NCBI GenBank assembly: GCA_025667525.1
Contig: CM046879.1
Span: 358,050,752 to 358,114,751, forward strand
Direction: 5' to 3'
From: Glebionis coronaria
Lineage: Eukaryota; Streptophyta; Magnoliopsida; Asterales; Asteraceae
Length of the DNA stretch: 64,000 bases
Both the position numbers and the translations under genes were made by a program. Every line of letters begins with the position of its first letter. Within the stretch, counting starts at the first letter, position 1. The notes beneath the pieces were generated by a model. The model worked only from the letters and a program-made list of their open reading frames with translations. It made no database searches and was not told the DNA's origin. Positions 1 to 11,267 of this stretch are shown piece after piece.

Positions 1-2681
1 GCACTCACAACCATGGACTTACAAGTCAAATGACTATGCTTAGGTGACTTTTCTAAGACGAGAGGATCGATGACGATAAACCCTTTAGCCTCAACGAGTG
101 TTGGGCTAGTCAAAGGAGGCACTTCGATGGAGTTAGAAGTTGAAGCCTCAAAGACGTGGTCCTTCGAAGGTGGTGAAGACGAGCCCATATTGGTCTTTGT
201 CGTGATGGCACTAACGTCGCCCTTCGGAATTGGTGTTTCACTTGTTTCGCTAAAAACATCCCAAAGTGAGTTTTCATCCATAAATTTACACATACCCTTT
301 TGAATTAGGTACACGTATTCTTTATCATCAAAATCATCATCTTTAAAACCATTTTTCTTAATTCTTTCAAAACATGCATCAAGCTTCATTCTTTCCGCTA
401 AAGTAAACATTTTGAAATCATTAGAATTTGAATCATTAGGTTTTGAAACCTCGGTTTTTTCATTATCATCAAAAACTTGGGATTTTCTAGCGAAAAAGTC
501 TATTTTCTCATCCCCATATCTCATAGTAAGTCTCCCCTCGTGAACGTCGATTACGGTTCGAGCCGTCGATAAGAATGGTCGGCCTAAAATAATGGGACAT
601 TTAGGGTCACACTCGTAATCGGATATAACGAAATCCGCGGGAAAAACAAACTTTCCAATCCTAACATAGACATCCTCGGCTATTCCAATTGGTATTAGTG
701 GAGTACAATTTGCAAGCTCGATTGTCATGTTTGTGGGGGTAAGCGAAGGCAATCTCATCAATTTCCAAAGAGAATGAGGCATGAGATTGATGCTAGCACC
801 TAAATCGGCAAGGGCTAAACATCCCTTAATCTCGGAAAAATCACAAGGTAGTAGAAATTGGCCCGGATCCTTTTCCTTTCTCGGCATACGCCTTTTGGGT
901 TTTTTAAGAAGGATTGAAGCACAAGTTTCTTCAAGGGTTACTTTGGTAAGGTCGACAAAGCTCTCTTTTTGAACCGTGGATGGAATTTGAGGTACACAAG
1001 GGTGTGCACCCTTTTCCTTGGTCGCCACGTTCACCCCATCGACTTTAGAACAAGAATACGTCTTAGAGGTCGAGGGTTGAGAGGGATAAACAACACGGAA
1101 TCCTTCAAGGTTAGGGGTAATCACACGACCTTTCTCACGAGACGAGGCGGCTTTACATTGTTCTTTCGGATTAGCAACGGTGTCACTAGGTAACGAACTC
1201 GATGACGAACCCGAGGCTTTGTTCATAATGGCCGAAAACATCTTTTTAATATCAATTTTCCCTTGCTCAATCTTCGTGTTTTGCAATTTCAAAGTATTAG
1301 AAAAGTCATTTTTCAAAGTACCAATTTCTCCCTCTAATCGTCTCATATTAGCCTCATTCGTTTTCATGTAATTTTGAAAATCGTTTGACGAACTATTTTG
1401 ATTTGAATTAAAGTTCCCTTGGTTTTGATTACTTCTTGGAAAATTGTTTTGATTCCCACTTGAAAAATTATTTCCTTGATTGTTATCTCGATTTTTCCAA
1501 GTTATATTACGACCTTGATTATGACCTCCTTGATTTTGATTCGAAAAATTTCCTTGTTGATTATTTCCTTGAAAATTGTTTCGATTTTGAAAATTGTAGC
1601 CTTGGTTATAATTGCCTTGTTGTGATGGACCCGCGTTATTTTGATTAGAAAAATTGTTGTTTCCATTTAACGCACTCACATTCGACGTTTGGCCATCCGT
1701 AGCCGCACACTCGTAATAATTATGAGGTCCACCACAAAACGTACACGAAACCTCAACCGCATTCACCGTAGCGGGAGCGTCTTTCTTTTGCATTTCAACG
1801 AGAAAAGACGTGAACACATTCGTCAACTTGTCGTCTTTCGCATCAACCCTCTCAATGTCGCGATTAGAACTACTAACATTGGCGACATTGGCAACACTCG
1901 GTGCATTGCGGAGTTGGTAAACCTTGGATCGGTTCTCGATAATTATCAAAGCGTCTTTCGGAGTTTTACACAAAAAGTTGCCACCGGCGGCGGAATTCAA
2001 CGAGTCTTGTTCGTGAAAATTAAGACCGTTGTAAAACGTATCGATTTGGTGCAACTCAGAAAAACCATGGTGAGGACATTGCCTAAGCAATTCCTTAAAG
2101 CGATCCCACGCGTCTCTAAAATATTCATTCGGTTTTTGCTCAAATTTTGTAATTTCATTCTTGAAAAACGTTGTCTTAGATGGTGGGAAAAAATAATTAA
2201 CGAACTTGGAAACGAGATCATTCCACGTAACTATGGAATTAGGTGGCTCTTTCTCGTACAAATCCTTGGCGGCACCATCGAGCGAGTACGGAAAAAGCAT
2301 AAGCTTGACGACATCGGTGTCGACGTTCTTAAACTTGCTCGTGGCCAAAAGACGATCAAAATTCCGAATATGGTCGTGAGGATTATCGGCTTCACGACCT
2401 CGAAACTTCGTAGCTTGGATCAACGAAAGCATTCCGCTCTTGATCTCAAAATTCTCCGCCTCGATAGCGGGAATTACGATCGCGTCTCCATAACCCTCGG
2501 TGGGCGCTTGGAGCAATTCCATCATCGAACGATTGTCGGCCATCTCCTCTACGGTTTCTTCAACAACGATATTAGGAACGTCGGTTTCTAACTCTCGTCT
2601 ACGTCGTCGATTCCTTCGATTATCATTGCGTCGATTCGAAGCTTCGCTAGAATTGGAATAATCCTTCGATCGAGTGCGCAT
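1..2681 (-). CDS. gag: Gag-protease polyprotein, open frame, 3' end outside window
   Basis: The frame runs unbroken from ATG at 2681 to the window edge, 893 codons; I checked every codon for stops. Gag forms the particle and packages the RNA; the protease matures the polyprotein. The N-terminus is basic (MRTRSK, then an Arg-rich stretch). The gag core, at about residues 50-260, has the family blocks MMELLQAPTEGYG and YFFPPSKTT. A zinc knuckle CX2CX3HX4C starts near residue 313 (CTFCGGPH), followed by a long Asn/Gln-rich stretch that contains many NQ and GN repeats, and then a coiled-coil-like segment. The aspartic protease motif ADLGASINLMP is near residue 625, with DLGAS in place of the DSGA seen in other Ty3 elements, as expected for Athila. 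The ATG was chosen because the homologous element A has MQTRNQ at the same place. It is the only long retroelement frame in the window without a break. Confidence 0.9.
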   Translation of the reverse strand, partial: MRTRSKDYSNSSEASNRRNDNRRNRRRRRELETDVPNIVVEETVEEMADNRSMMELLQAPTEGYGDAIVIPAIEAENFEIKSGMLSLIQATKFRGREADNPHDHIRNFDRLLATSKFKNVDTDVVKLMLFPYSLDGAAKDLYEKEPPNSIVTWNDLVSKFVNYFFPPSKTTFFKNEITKFEQKPNEYFRDAWDRFKELLRQCPHHGFSELHQIDTFYNGLNFHEQDSLNSAAGGNFLCKTPKDALIIIENRSKVYQLRNAPSVANVANVSSSNRDIERVDAKDDKLTNVFTSFLVEMQKKDAPATVNAVEVSCTFCGGPHNYYECAATDGQTSNVSALNGNNNFSNQNNAGPSQQGNYNQGYNFQNRNNFQGNNQQGNFSNQNQGGHNQGRNITWKNRDNNQGNNFSSGNQNNFPRSNQNQGNFNSNQNSSSNDFQNYMKTNEANMRRLEGEIGTLKNDFSNTLKLQNTKIEQGKIDIKKMFSAIMNKASGSSSSSLPSDTVANPKEQCKAASSREKGRVITPNLEGFRVVYPSQPSTSKTYSCSKVDGVNVATKEKGAHPCVPQIPSTVQKESFVDLTKVTLEETCASILLKKPKRRMPRKEKDPGQFLLPCDFSEIKGCLALADLGASINLMPHSLWKLMRLPSLTPTNMTIELANCTPLIPIGIAEDVYVRIGKFVFPADFVISDYECDPKCPIILGRPFLSTARTVIDVHEGRLTMRYGDEKIDFFARKSQVFDDNEKTEVSKPNDSNSNDFKMFTLAERMKLDACFERIKKNGFKDDDFDDKEYVYLIQKGMCKFMDENSLWDVFSETSETPIPKGDVSAITTKTNMGSSSPPSKDHVFEASTSNSIEVPPLTSPTLVEAKGFIVIDPLVLEKSPKHSHLTCKSMVVS

Positions 2682-3515
2682 GCACTAAGCGTAGAATGGG
2701 AGGTTAGCAAAGAAGATTCTTTTTGCGGTTTTTTGATTTTTTTTCAATTTTTTTGGTTTTTGATTGTTTTTTTAATTTTTTTGGATTTTTGAATGTATTA
2801 CGTAGACACAAATCTACAAATCTCCCCTCGAATCGACTTTCTCGATTAAAGGAGCCTCAAAGAATGAAAACGATCACGTGGAGTGAACGTTCTCGATGAC
2901 TTTAGAACGTTGGTGGAACACCAAAACGTTCAAGAGGGTTTAATCTTGAAAACACAAGCAAATATAGTATACGTAGATAATACTTGGGCGGCAAACCCTC
3001 GATTAGCCCTCTTTCTCAAAACACGCACAAGCAAGCGGAGGAAACGAGGCGGCACGAAGCACTTAAGAGCCTTTTTCCTTTAGGTCGTGAAATACAACCG
3101 CCTTATACCCACCTTATAGTTTGTGTTAATTGAAATTAAGCCTCACGAAAGTATTTATCTATTTTTCCTTTAAACTTTTTCTTTGGATTCGAATACAATG
3201 ACCGAGTGATGAAATCCCGAATCAAGGTTGCGTTTTCACGCTTTTGGAGTACTTGTATATTTATTGTTCTTACGTAGATACAATATAGTAATAATATATT
3301 CACAATGAAAAACGAAAACCAATATATCTACAATATAGTAAAGATTGATTTGTGTTTAATTTAGGAAAACTAAACACGATTTATTTGGATACTATAATAT
3401 AATAAGGAAAAATAACAAAAATGAGTATGTACGATATTCACGCTTTCCAAAAATGAAAAGCAAAAACGCACTACTCACACAAACACGATACTAATAATAA
3501 TGGCAACACTAAACA
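2682..3515 (-). other. Element 1 untranslated leader between PBS and gag
   Basis: No coding frame is evident. It includes T-rich DNA just upstream of the gag ATG (2725-2795) and blocks shared with the leader of element A at 27770-28454, such as the ATTACGTAGACACAAATCTA block (near 2797) and the AACCGCCTTATACCCACC block near 3090. The sharing across two copies marks it as element leader, not host DNA. Confidence 0.75.
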
Positions 3516-3535
3516 CCTCCCCGGCATCGGCGCCA
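3516..3535 (-). promoter_or_regulatory. Primer-binding site, tRNA-Asp type
   Basis: The minus strand reads TGGCGCCGATGCCGGGGA, three bases after the LTR end. This is close to the complement of the plant tRNA-Asp 3' end (TGGCGCCGTTGCCGGGGA, recalled), with one visible difference. Athila-lineage elements use this primer for minus-strand DNA synthesis. Confidence 0.85.
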
Positions 3536-3538
3536 AAA

Positions 3539-6500
3539 TGATGTTAAGGTTTATATAGATATACAAGTCTTAGGAAAGACGAGTATAAATGCGGTAAGTA
3601 TTAATCGACACGATTTAGGAAAACCGTGAAGACGAATAAATTCCAAGTTCGTTCTCGAAGGAGGTGTGTGTATTAATGTGCCAATATATATAAAATCAAG
3701 TTTGGATTAGTGACGTTTTTGGTTTAAAGAGAGAAAAAGTAAAGACGAGCTACGACTACGATTTAAACTACGGCGTTGACGTAAAACGCGAACGTAAATA
3801 CGTAAAACGCGACAAAATTAAAAATTAAACCTAAAAATTAATTAAAATATTAAACTAAGTCTAAAATAATATAAATAAGAATAAAAATCCAACAAATATA
3901 TTTTAAAACCTTTTATTAATTAAATATTCAATTTTTAATGCTAATTAAAGCCCAAAAATTAAATATAATTAACAAAATGTCCAAAATATTAATTTATTGA
4001 ACTAATAACTAACTTATATTATTTAAAGACTAAAAAGTATTTTTTCTAAATTTTAAAAACTATTTTTCTATTTTTAAATGACTTAAAACTATTTTTAAAC
4101 TAAAGTAATCATAAAAAATAATAAAATTATGCCAAAATTAATTTAACAATTTTAAAAATCCTAAATTACACTAATGAACAGTAGAAAATTGAAGAAGTTT
4201 GAAAAATGTAAAAATTTGCACTAAAAGACAAAACAGTTTAATAATTAAACCCTAATTAACCTAATTTAATTATAAAAAATAATTAAAAAGTGAACAGTGA
4301 AATATTTTTAAACTAAAAATCTTAAAATATAATTCTAAGTCTAGGAAAAATTTTAAAACTGAAAAACAATACTTTTCTACACTAAAAGACAAAATCAGAA
4401 TAAATAAAGTAATTAAAAATAGCAATTAAATCTAAAAAATATAAAATGAACAGTAATATAAAAACTGATTAAGCAGAAAAATTAAGAATTAAAAAAAGAA
4501 AAATAATGAGAAAAGAATTAAATCCTAAAACCCAAATTAGGTCACTAAAGACAAAAGAACAAGAATGTGAAAGTGACACTTGGTCACTTTCTGTCTTCTA
4601 GCTAAGCAGGGGGAACTCACAACAAAGGCAATGGGAAAGGAGTTCCCACTGTCAATGAAAATAAACGGGTCTGAGCACTATTTGATTTTTAACTTGCTTG
4701 TTTTTGAGTTTTGTTGGGAAACAAAGGCACCCCCACACTCATGGAAGTGTGGGGAGTCAGTATGAACAGAAAAACACACAAGCACAATGCAAATAAATCA
4801 CAAAAATTGCCAAGATCAGTTGCTGATATGGTTTGTAAGTTGCTGGTGAACAGTAACTGTCACAAATGGCAAAAATTCGAATTTTAAAGCTTGCTAACTT
4901 GCATACTACTCAACCAAATAACATACAACTAACTAGAAACCTAGATGTGGCTAAACTCTAACAATCTTGCAAAAATTGAAAGCAAAATAGACCAAAAACT
5001 GGTAGAAAATGAACTTGATGATTTCTAAGCCATGTTACCAATTTCTAGCATACAATTTACTTTAAATCCTATCTAATCTAAATACTAACAGCTGAAAACA
5101 ACTATATCTATCAAGTGTTATAAGCCTAGACTAATTAGAACACCAAAACAATCACCTATAACTAGCTAAAACCAGTTTCTAAACACTACCTTAAATTCTG
5201 AAATCTACAAATTAACACACAAATTCTATGCAAACTTCAACTAAACAGATTAAGATTAATCTAAACATGCATATTGAGACTAAATTAGTCTAATCCAACA
5301 GAAAATACCAACCCTCAAGCAAAATCACACCAATCCACATAAAATTTCACATAAAGTTCAGCAAAAATGAAATAAGAGGTTCACGCCTGCAAAGAGCTGA
5401 TGCCTTTCTTAATCAATCTTCTTGAGCTTATGGAGAGCTTATAGGTAGCTTGCTGAAGTAGAGAGGTGATGGTGTTGACTAAACAGTCAACACCCAATAT
5501 ATCTTCACTTGGAAAATGATGAACATGGTGAGGTCTTGTTTCACTTGCACCCTGCACAAAACAAATAAAGAAAAAGAAGTAAACTGATAACAAAAGCAAA
5601 TAAGCTAATAAGCTAGCTTATTGATTAAGCTACTTATGGCTTATTGCCTAAATAAAAAAAAACTTGAAAAAGAGTTTTACTTGAAACCTTTTTAAAACCA
5701 ACAATCTTCTTGAAAACTTTGAAAACAAACTTAATGAATCTTCCTGAATTCTATGCACAAATCCATTTTCACTTCAGTGATTGTGGATTTCAGAAAGTCC
5801 AAGTGTAAAGAAAAACGAATTATCTCAAAAATTTCCTTAACCCGAATATCTAATCAACCTTAAACTAACTTGCAATTGAAGTAAATATTGAACTAAAACA
5901 AGTAAACAACTTGGGAACTCAGTAGAATGTAAATTTAAAAACTTTTCATATTCATTAATTCGTTTAAAAAAATAATACATAAAACTGGAACAAGAGCCCA
6001 CTCACATGTTGATGGGTCTCTTTATACTAGTTATAAGAACATACTAGAAACTAGAAAAAACTGAAAACCCTAGAATACGAATTTCCAATCATGCCCTTGG
6101 AATCTTTGACTGAAAATGAGTCAATATGTGCCCATGTGATTGACAGCTATGAATAAATGATCTTGAACGTTAAATGGATCCTTTGGGACCAAGGATTTGA
6201 TGTAGGACGTTTATGTTCTGCTGAGATACCTTTGTTGCCATTTTTGAAGGTGACAGGGGAGTACGAGTAGGGTCCAGGAGTCACGGGTTGGGTGATTTAA
6301 TTGGCGGGTTTTGATGACAAAAAGGTTAATCACTAATCTGCATTTTAGGGGATCAAACCCCTTTGTTTTTAGTTAGATTAGATTAGGGTTTATAAGGGGT
6401 TGGGGAAAGATAAATAGTAAGTTTAATCTGATTAGGGTGGATTAATTTTTTAAAAAATGTGTTTACCCCCAAAATCTGTTAAACAGGTTTATTTAAATAA

Positions 6501-7117
6501 AATAAAGGTGGTGGATTGTTGACGTGGAGTGGGGATGGGATATGATTGGTGGAGGTTTAAAATGGGGTGAGGTGGCGTGTTGTGAGTGGGTGAGGGGAGT
6601 TTGATGTCTGGCCAAGTATGGCCCCCCAAGTCTTTCCTTCTTGCTAGATTCTTTTAACAGCAAACAACTCTTTTCCCCTTTGTAAATAACTTTGCTTATC
6701 TTGTCATTTTTGGCACAATGTTTTTCAAAACTTGTTTAAAGGGCTTTTTATGCATAAATTGCATTCTTCAAGGACCAAATGTGTATATACTTGAAATATT
6801 AGGGACCCAATGTGTATTTTGAGTGTTAACAAGGGTATAATATGACAAGTCTTCCAAAGTAGAGGGACCAAAGTTGCCAAATCTTCAAACTTCAAGGACT
6901 TGATAGGAAATTCATGAATCGGGCCTGGTTCTTTGTGCGGCTTCGTTTCCCGTGTTCGTTTTTGCGTGATTCCTTTGATCATTTGGTGAATTCACGATAT
7001 CCATACCTAAAATACACAATGAACAAACACAGGCATATATTGGGGTATTTTGATGATATTTTAAACGTTTTAAACCCGATTTGGACGATGAGACTATGTA
7101 TAAATACAGTCTCATCA
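3539..7117 (-). repeat. 5' LTR of element 1 (about 3.58 kb)
   Basis: On the minus strand it begins TGATGAGACTG at 7117 and ends ACATCA at 3539, three bases before the PBS. It shares with the LTRs of A, B, D and F the terminal inverted motif GATGAGACT...AGTCTCATC (7116-7086), U3 blocks rich in GGTCC, an AT-rich stretch and an end block CCTCCTTCGAGAACGAAC. A short sense ORF starts at 7115 and ends at 6912. A covarying hairpin lies at 4731-4754 and a second one at 4629-4651. An exact 16-bp palindrome AATAAGCTAGCTTATT lies at 5599-5614. Confidence 0.9.
6021..6028 (-). promoter_or_regulatory. Candidate TATA box, element 1 LTR
   Basis: The minus strand reads AGTATAAAGAGAC about 1.1 kb into the LTR. 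The position matches the clearer TATA boxes of the LTRs of A, B and F. No start site can be proven from sequence. Confidence 0.5.
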
Positions 7118-7780
7118 AATACTTGGATGGGTGACCTCGTCATGCAAATTAGAGGGGCTGCCTCTAATTTAATATACTGGTTTGGGTAGGAGGGATCATC
7201 TCTTTGTGAAGGATGCAAGGCACACACCACATTCACACTGAATAATCTGCTGAAAACATGTAAACTAGGATTCACCCATACACCCCACGAGCTATCACTC
7301 CGCCGTGGTGAAGTCATAACACCAGTGCCTCTAGTGTTATGGTTATGGTACCTCCATAACTAGGTGAAACTGGTCATGCATGTATATGGCTTTAGGTATT
7401 CTAATTAAACAAAATCAATTCATAAACATATAAAACATATACTGGGAAAACAGTTGGATGCATACGGGGAAATCCTAATAAGGTAGAATGTCCATACTGA
7501 AAGGATGGAGAATCCGTACCTTGTGTCCAGTGAACGAAGAAGACGAACGGAAGAGAGTCCTACTTCGGTATCACTAACGCTACATAAATACATACGTGTA
7601 TAAGTATCTGATTACTGAGTACGTAACTTGTTTTATATCATGTCTTAGCTTGTTTTATATGTTCATGTCATGTTTTACTTATTTAAGCTTTATACTGTGT
7701 TTATCATGTATTCTGTCTATTTTGTTTAAGTATTTCTTGTATTTCATGTATTATTATACTTGTTTTGTAATAATAAGTAA

Positions 7781-7975
7781 CTTTCTAAAAATAGCAGGTT
7801 TCCTAAAATAGAAAGTTTACAAAAATAGAAAGTTTCCAAAAATAGAAAGTTTCCAAAAATAGATTTACTGCTTAAAATAGATAAGTTTCTAAAAATAGAA
7901 AGTTTCCATAAATAGATTAGCTGCCTTATATAAATAAGTTTCTAAAATTGAAAGTTTCCATAAATAGAAATAAGC
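7781..7975 (+). repeat. Tandem degenerate AAAAATAGAAAGTTTCC repeat in R1
   Basis: About nine imperfect units of roughly 20 bp built on AATAGAAAGTTTCC, with spacer variants such as AGATTTACTGCTTAA. A shorter version lies at 33061-33150 in R2, so the array is part of the family and has changed in copy number. Confidence 0.75.
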
Positions 7976-8710
7976 TGGATTATTAAGCTAATTATACAAG
8001 CTTAAGTGTTTACTGATTAATATTTGAAGTCTTGTAATTAAATAGTATAGTTTATTAATTATTTCATGTGAATTAAATAAACTATAGGTTAAAGTATTTA
8101 ATTAAATATAACATGATTTAATTAAATAAAGGTAAAAATAGTTAGGTTAAAACATGTATTATTATCTATTAATAATATAACCTAAGTCATATAAATTAAT
8201 TAATTATAAGTCATGATTTTAATAATTAATTAATTATATAGTCTAAATAAAATGATAATTACTTAGGTTAAAATTCATGTATTAATAATAATACTAATAA
8301 CCTAAGTCATGTGTAAATTAAATTAATCATGTGCATGTTTTAATTAATTTAATTTAGTTATTGTAAAAAAATAAACTTGTAAAAAAATAATTAACTTTGT
8401 AAAAACAACTCATCGACCGAACCGTGTTTTAAATCTAAACATGTGTGTACCAGAGCGGTTTTAACCTGTGAACCGGCAAGCAAACACACCCTTTGTCAAA
8501 ACCTAGCCGCCGGCTAGCAAGAGTTTCCACCGGCTAGCCGGTGGTTCCCCTTGCTGTCGCGGCCTAAAGTTCCCCCTGCTTTCCTTATTTAGCCACCGGC
8601 ATAAGCCGATGGTGGTTTCTTTGTTTAAGTCGAGACCCACCTGAGCCAAGACATACCCTGACCGAGGTCGGGGTCCTTTTCTCCTGCTGCCGAGATACAA
8701 GACCACCCCA

Positions 8711-8730
8711 CCGAGACCTTGAGGTCTCGG
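8711..8730. other. GC-rich hairpin CCGAGACCT/AGGTCTCGG in R1
   Basis: A perfect 9-bp inverted repeat with a 2-nt loop. Related hairpins occur three times in R2 (33668-33688, 33771-33792, 33812-33833), one with a changed but still paired stem. Confidence 0.65.
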
Positions 8731-9473
8731 TTGTTGTGAATCAAAACAAACTGAGACCCCCTTGGGGCTCTGTTCATGCGTCGGCCACAACAAACACCCC
8801 TTAAACCCTTAATTAATTTTACCCCCATGATTAATTAACATGTGTTTACTTGTTTTAAATCATTCATGATTCATGTGTTTTTTATTTAAATAAAACATAA
8901 AAAGAAAAAAGGTTTAGGGTTATACCGATCACGTGAATCAAAGGAGGATGAACACACTAACAGCCTTGCAATAAATCGAACACCAAAATCAACCAAACAC
9001 ACCCTTGGTGTGTGTAATACCCGGCAGCCAAAGGAAAAGAGAAAGAGAGAATTAGGGTTTTCTTGTTTTTCCTAATTTTTGTTATTATGAAAAATAATCT
9101 TTCCCTTAATTTCATGTTTAGTAAAAATCAATGGGGTTGGCCCTTTGTCTTGTCTTGTCTGCGGGTAAGGGGGCCCACAAGGGGTAACCCGAATGTTTTC
9201 CGTGTCTAAATAATAAGTGTGTTCTCGTGTTCGTGTTTTACGTGATTTACTAGTTATCGTTCGTGTCTTATTTTGTTTTTCATGATCGTAATAAATATAC
9301 ATAAATACGTAATACTAAGCTCGTGATTAATTACGTTCATGATTTCATGTTCGTATGTTCGTGATTATAATTATTATTGAAATAATTATCGTGTCTTAAT
9401 ACGTAATAAATACTTATCGTGTTATAACACGTACGTAATACTTGTAATTCTAGTTCGTGAAACGTAAACATGC

Positions 9474-9481
9474 TATAAAAG
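9474..9481 (+). promoter_or_regulatory. Candidate TATA box near the 3' end of R1
   Basis: TATAAAAG about 75 bp before the R1 terminus. It is a plausible core promoter, but there is no independent support. Confidence 0.3.
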
Positions 9482-9550
9482 GAACGTTCTAATCATGTAC
9501 GCACGATCGTAAGGGTACTATTCATGGTAAAAGCATGCGGGTTTTACACT

Positions 9551-11267
9551 ACTTGCTACTACTATTACTACTTCTTGCGTTTTAGACACAATGTAGGATT
9601 TTCATCACAAAATGGGACATTTAGGTTCATAGAACAAGAATAAGTGAATGCTTCGTTAGAAATAATTTCATCGTCCTCGATTTTCACCTACTTCCATGCC
9701 AAGCGTGTAACGAGATCATTGTCATTATAATTTAGTAATGCTAACACTACTTATATGCCCTAATCACGTACTTAGAATCCCTTAATCATATTTGGTATCT
9801 CTTATATTTTATTTTTGTCTTGAATGTTCACGAGGATACATTTTTTACTTCTCCGATGATAGAGATTAAGGTCCAAAAATAGAGTCACAACGGTGTAACC
9901 AATACCATCGAGTTAATAACCCCCCTAATAGACAACGATGTCAAAAAATTAAGTCAACAAGAAGGATCGATAAACACGGTTTTATAACGGTTTTGAACAT
10001 GAGACTTATTACCAACACTTTTATACGCCCCCTAACGGATGGGCCTTATTATCATAGGTTTACCTCTATCTTTTATTCAACTCCGCCATGGAGCTTTTAT
10101 TATGACTTCGATCTTGCCTTGCCTTTTATTTAACCTCACCATGAGGTGTTTATTATGGCCAAAGACGTATATCCACACGCTAAAGAGAATTTTGGATCTT
10201 TAAAGCTTCAAAGATTAAGGCATAATTCACTTTCAATTTTTGCATAGATTTTTTGGCCTTATGAGCTTCAAATTTTTGCTAGATTTAGGTGAGCACTTGA
10301 AATCTAATTATTAGGTGAAGCTTTTAATTATTCAGGTTGCTAATACTTCAAAACCGTGATGCTGGCGATACCTTAATGTTTTCCCAATTTAATTACATGG
10401 AAGCTACTAGAAAAGACTAGAAAGCAACAATCAAGACTAAACCGCTAAGCCAATACTTATTAGCAAAAAATATATACAAGCGAAGGGAGAATAAGCAAAC
10501 AACCAGAATACGTTAGTTTTTTAAAGAATACGAGTACTCTACATTTAGCATAGTAACTTATAATTAACTCTATCATTTCTCGTCCTCATTTAAGAGACTT
10601 AGCCTAATATAAAGCTAAGGAATGGAAGATAAGTGCTCAACACGCACGGTCGAGTAAAAAATTACTCTTGTTCTCGCCATCAGAACATCTACATTCGTGT
10701 CTTCAAACACTTATAAAACATGAGAAAAAATTTAAAATTTGGCCGTTTTTAGCCTTGTTTTGCAAGAAAATGATAACAAAAAGATAAATTTTGGAAAGCT
10801 TAAAGGTTTAGCAAGGCAAGTATCTATTCACCCCCCATACAAAAGTTAACATTGTCCTCAATGTTTCGAGTCTAAGGGTAAAATACCCCCATACTAGAGA
10901 CAAAGTCGAATTCCTAATCTAGCATGGAAAGGGTGGAACCATTAAATCAATAGCCGTTTATGAAGTATGCTAAAAACCTAAGGTTAGAACAATCAAGGAT
11001 ATATACTGTGGATATCGAGATATTCTTCAAAGCAAATGATCGAGTGCTCCCATAAAACGAACACAAGAGGATCTAATCATAAAGATAATGAGCATCTAAA
11101 AACCGCATATCACAAACAACCACGGACTAAAGGTTGGAAGAGAACAAATCCCCTCACGTAAGCTACATTAGAAAGCGATAATATGTACACGGATAAGCAT
11201 GGGACTCCCTCACGAGGCACCTTGTTTTTTATTACCGAGTCATGAGCTCGACTCAATCCCCTCAATA
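9551..11267 (-). other. Element A 3' noncoding region after integrase
   Basis: No long frame. It is clearly homologous to the regions after integrase in B (18974-20783) and D (42581-44115), including the block CCGTTAGGGGGCGTATAAAA (minus strand, near 10020-10040) and the PPT-like cassette at 10831-10894. In some Athila elements an env-like ORF lies in this position; none is evident here. Confidence 0.75.
10831..10894 (-). promoter_or_regulatory. PPT-like pair around hairpin AACATTG/CAATGTT (element A)
   Basis: On the minus strand the order is AGTATGGGGGTATT (10894-10881), hairpin AACATTG-AGGA-CAATGTT (10865-10848), then GTATGGGGGG (10840-10831). The same order occurs in B, D, E and, degenerate, in F. 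The G-tracts resemble the true polypurine tract before the 3' LTR. Confidence 0.6.

Larger units (their letters stand above)
1..7117 (-). mobile_element. Athila-like Ty3/gypsy element 1, 5' part
   Basis: Reading right to left it shows a 5' LTR (7117 to 3539), a tRNA-Asp-type PBS, a leader and an open gag-protease frame that leaves the window at position 1. RT, RNase H, integrase and the 3' LTR would lie off the left edge. The LTR start at 7117 directly abuts repeat R1, so this element appears to have inserted into R1. The target-site duplication cannot be tested because only one end is present; the flank is AATAC at 7118-7122. Confidence 0.9.
7118..9550 (+). repeat. R1: LTR-like repeat of unclassified family, copy 1
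   Basis: It shares blocks with R2 (32532-34480): CTCCATAACTAGGTGAAACT near 7350 and 32650, a tandem AAAAATAGAAAGTTTCC array, AT-rich DNA, a GC-rich hairpin block and a common 3' terminus GCGGGTTTTACA. Ending in ACA next to a TATA-like CTATAAAAGG (9473-9482) suggests the 3' part of an LTR. The 5' part is cut by element 1 at 7117. It lies within the 3' noncoding part of element A, which resumes at 9551. No protein domain is recognised; the minus-strand frames in the GC-rich block look like chance. Confidence 0.65.

Noticed and set aside
1689..2591. 300-codon plus-strand frame
   Set aside because: It lies antisense to the continuous element 1 gag frame, which shows the real gag motifs; the plus-strand protein has no recognisable domain.
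3840..4560. A tail or satellite in the AT-rich stretch
   Set aside because: It aligns in character and position with AT-rich parts of the other LTRs (28740-29200, 24010-24450); no regular period is seen.
3539..7117. This LTR as the missing 3' LTR of element A
   Set aside because: It is followed in the sense direction by a PBS, leader and gag, and it lacks a PPT upstream; R1 lies between it and A. It is the 5' LTR of element 1.
7121..7140. A 5S rRNA gene
   Set aside because: Only about 19 bp match; the rest of the gene is absent.
8503..8828. Two overlapping minus-strand frames in the GC-rich part of R1
   Set aside because: R2 has frames there too, but the peptides do not align; open length is explained by GC-rich composition.
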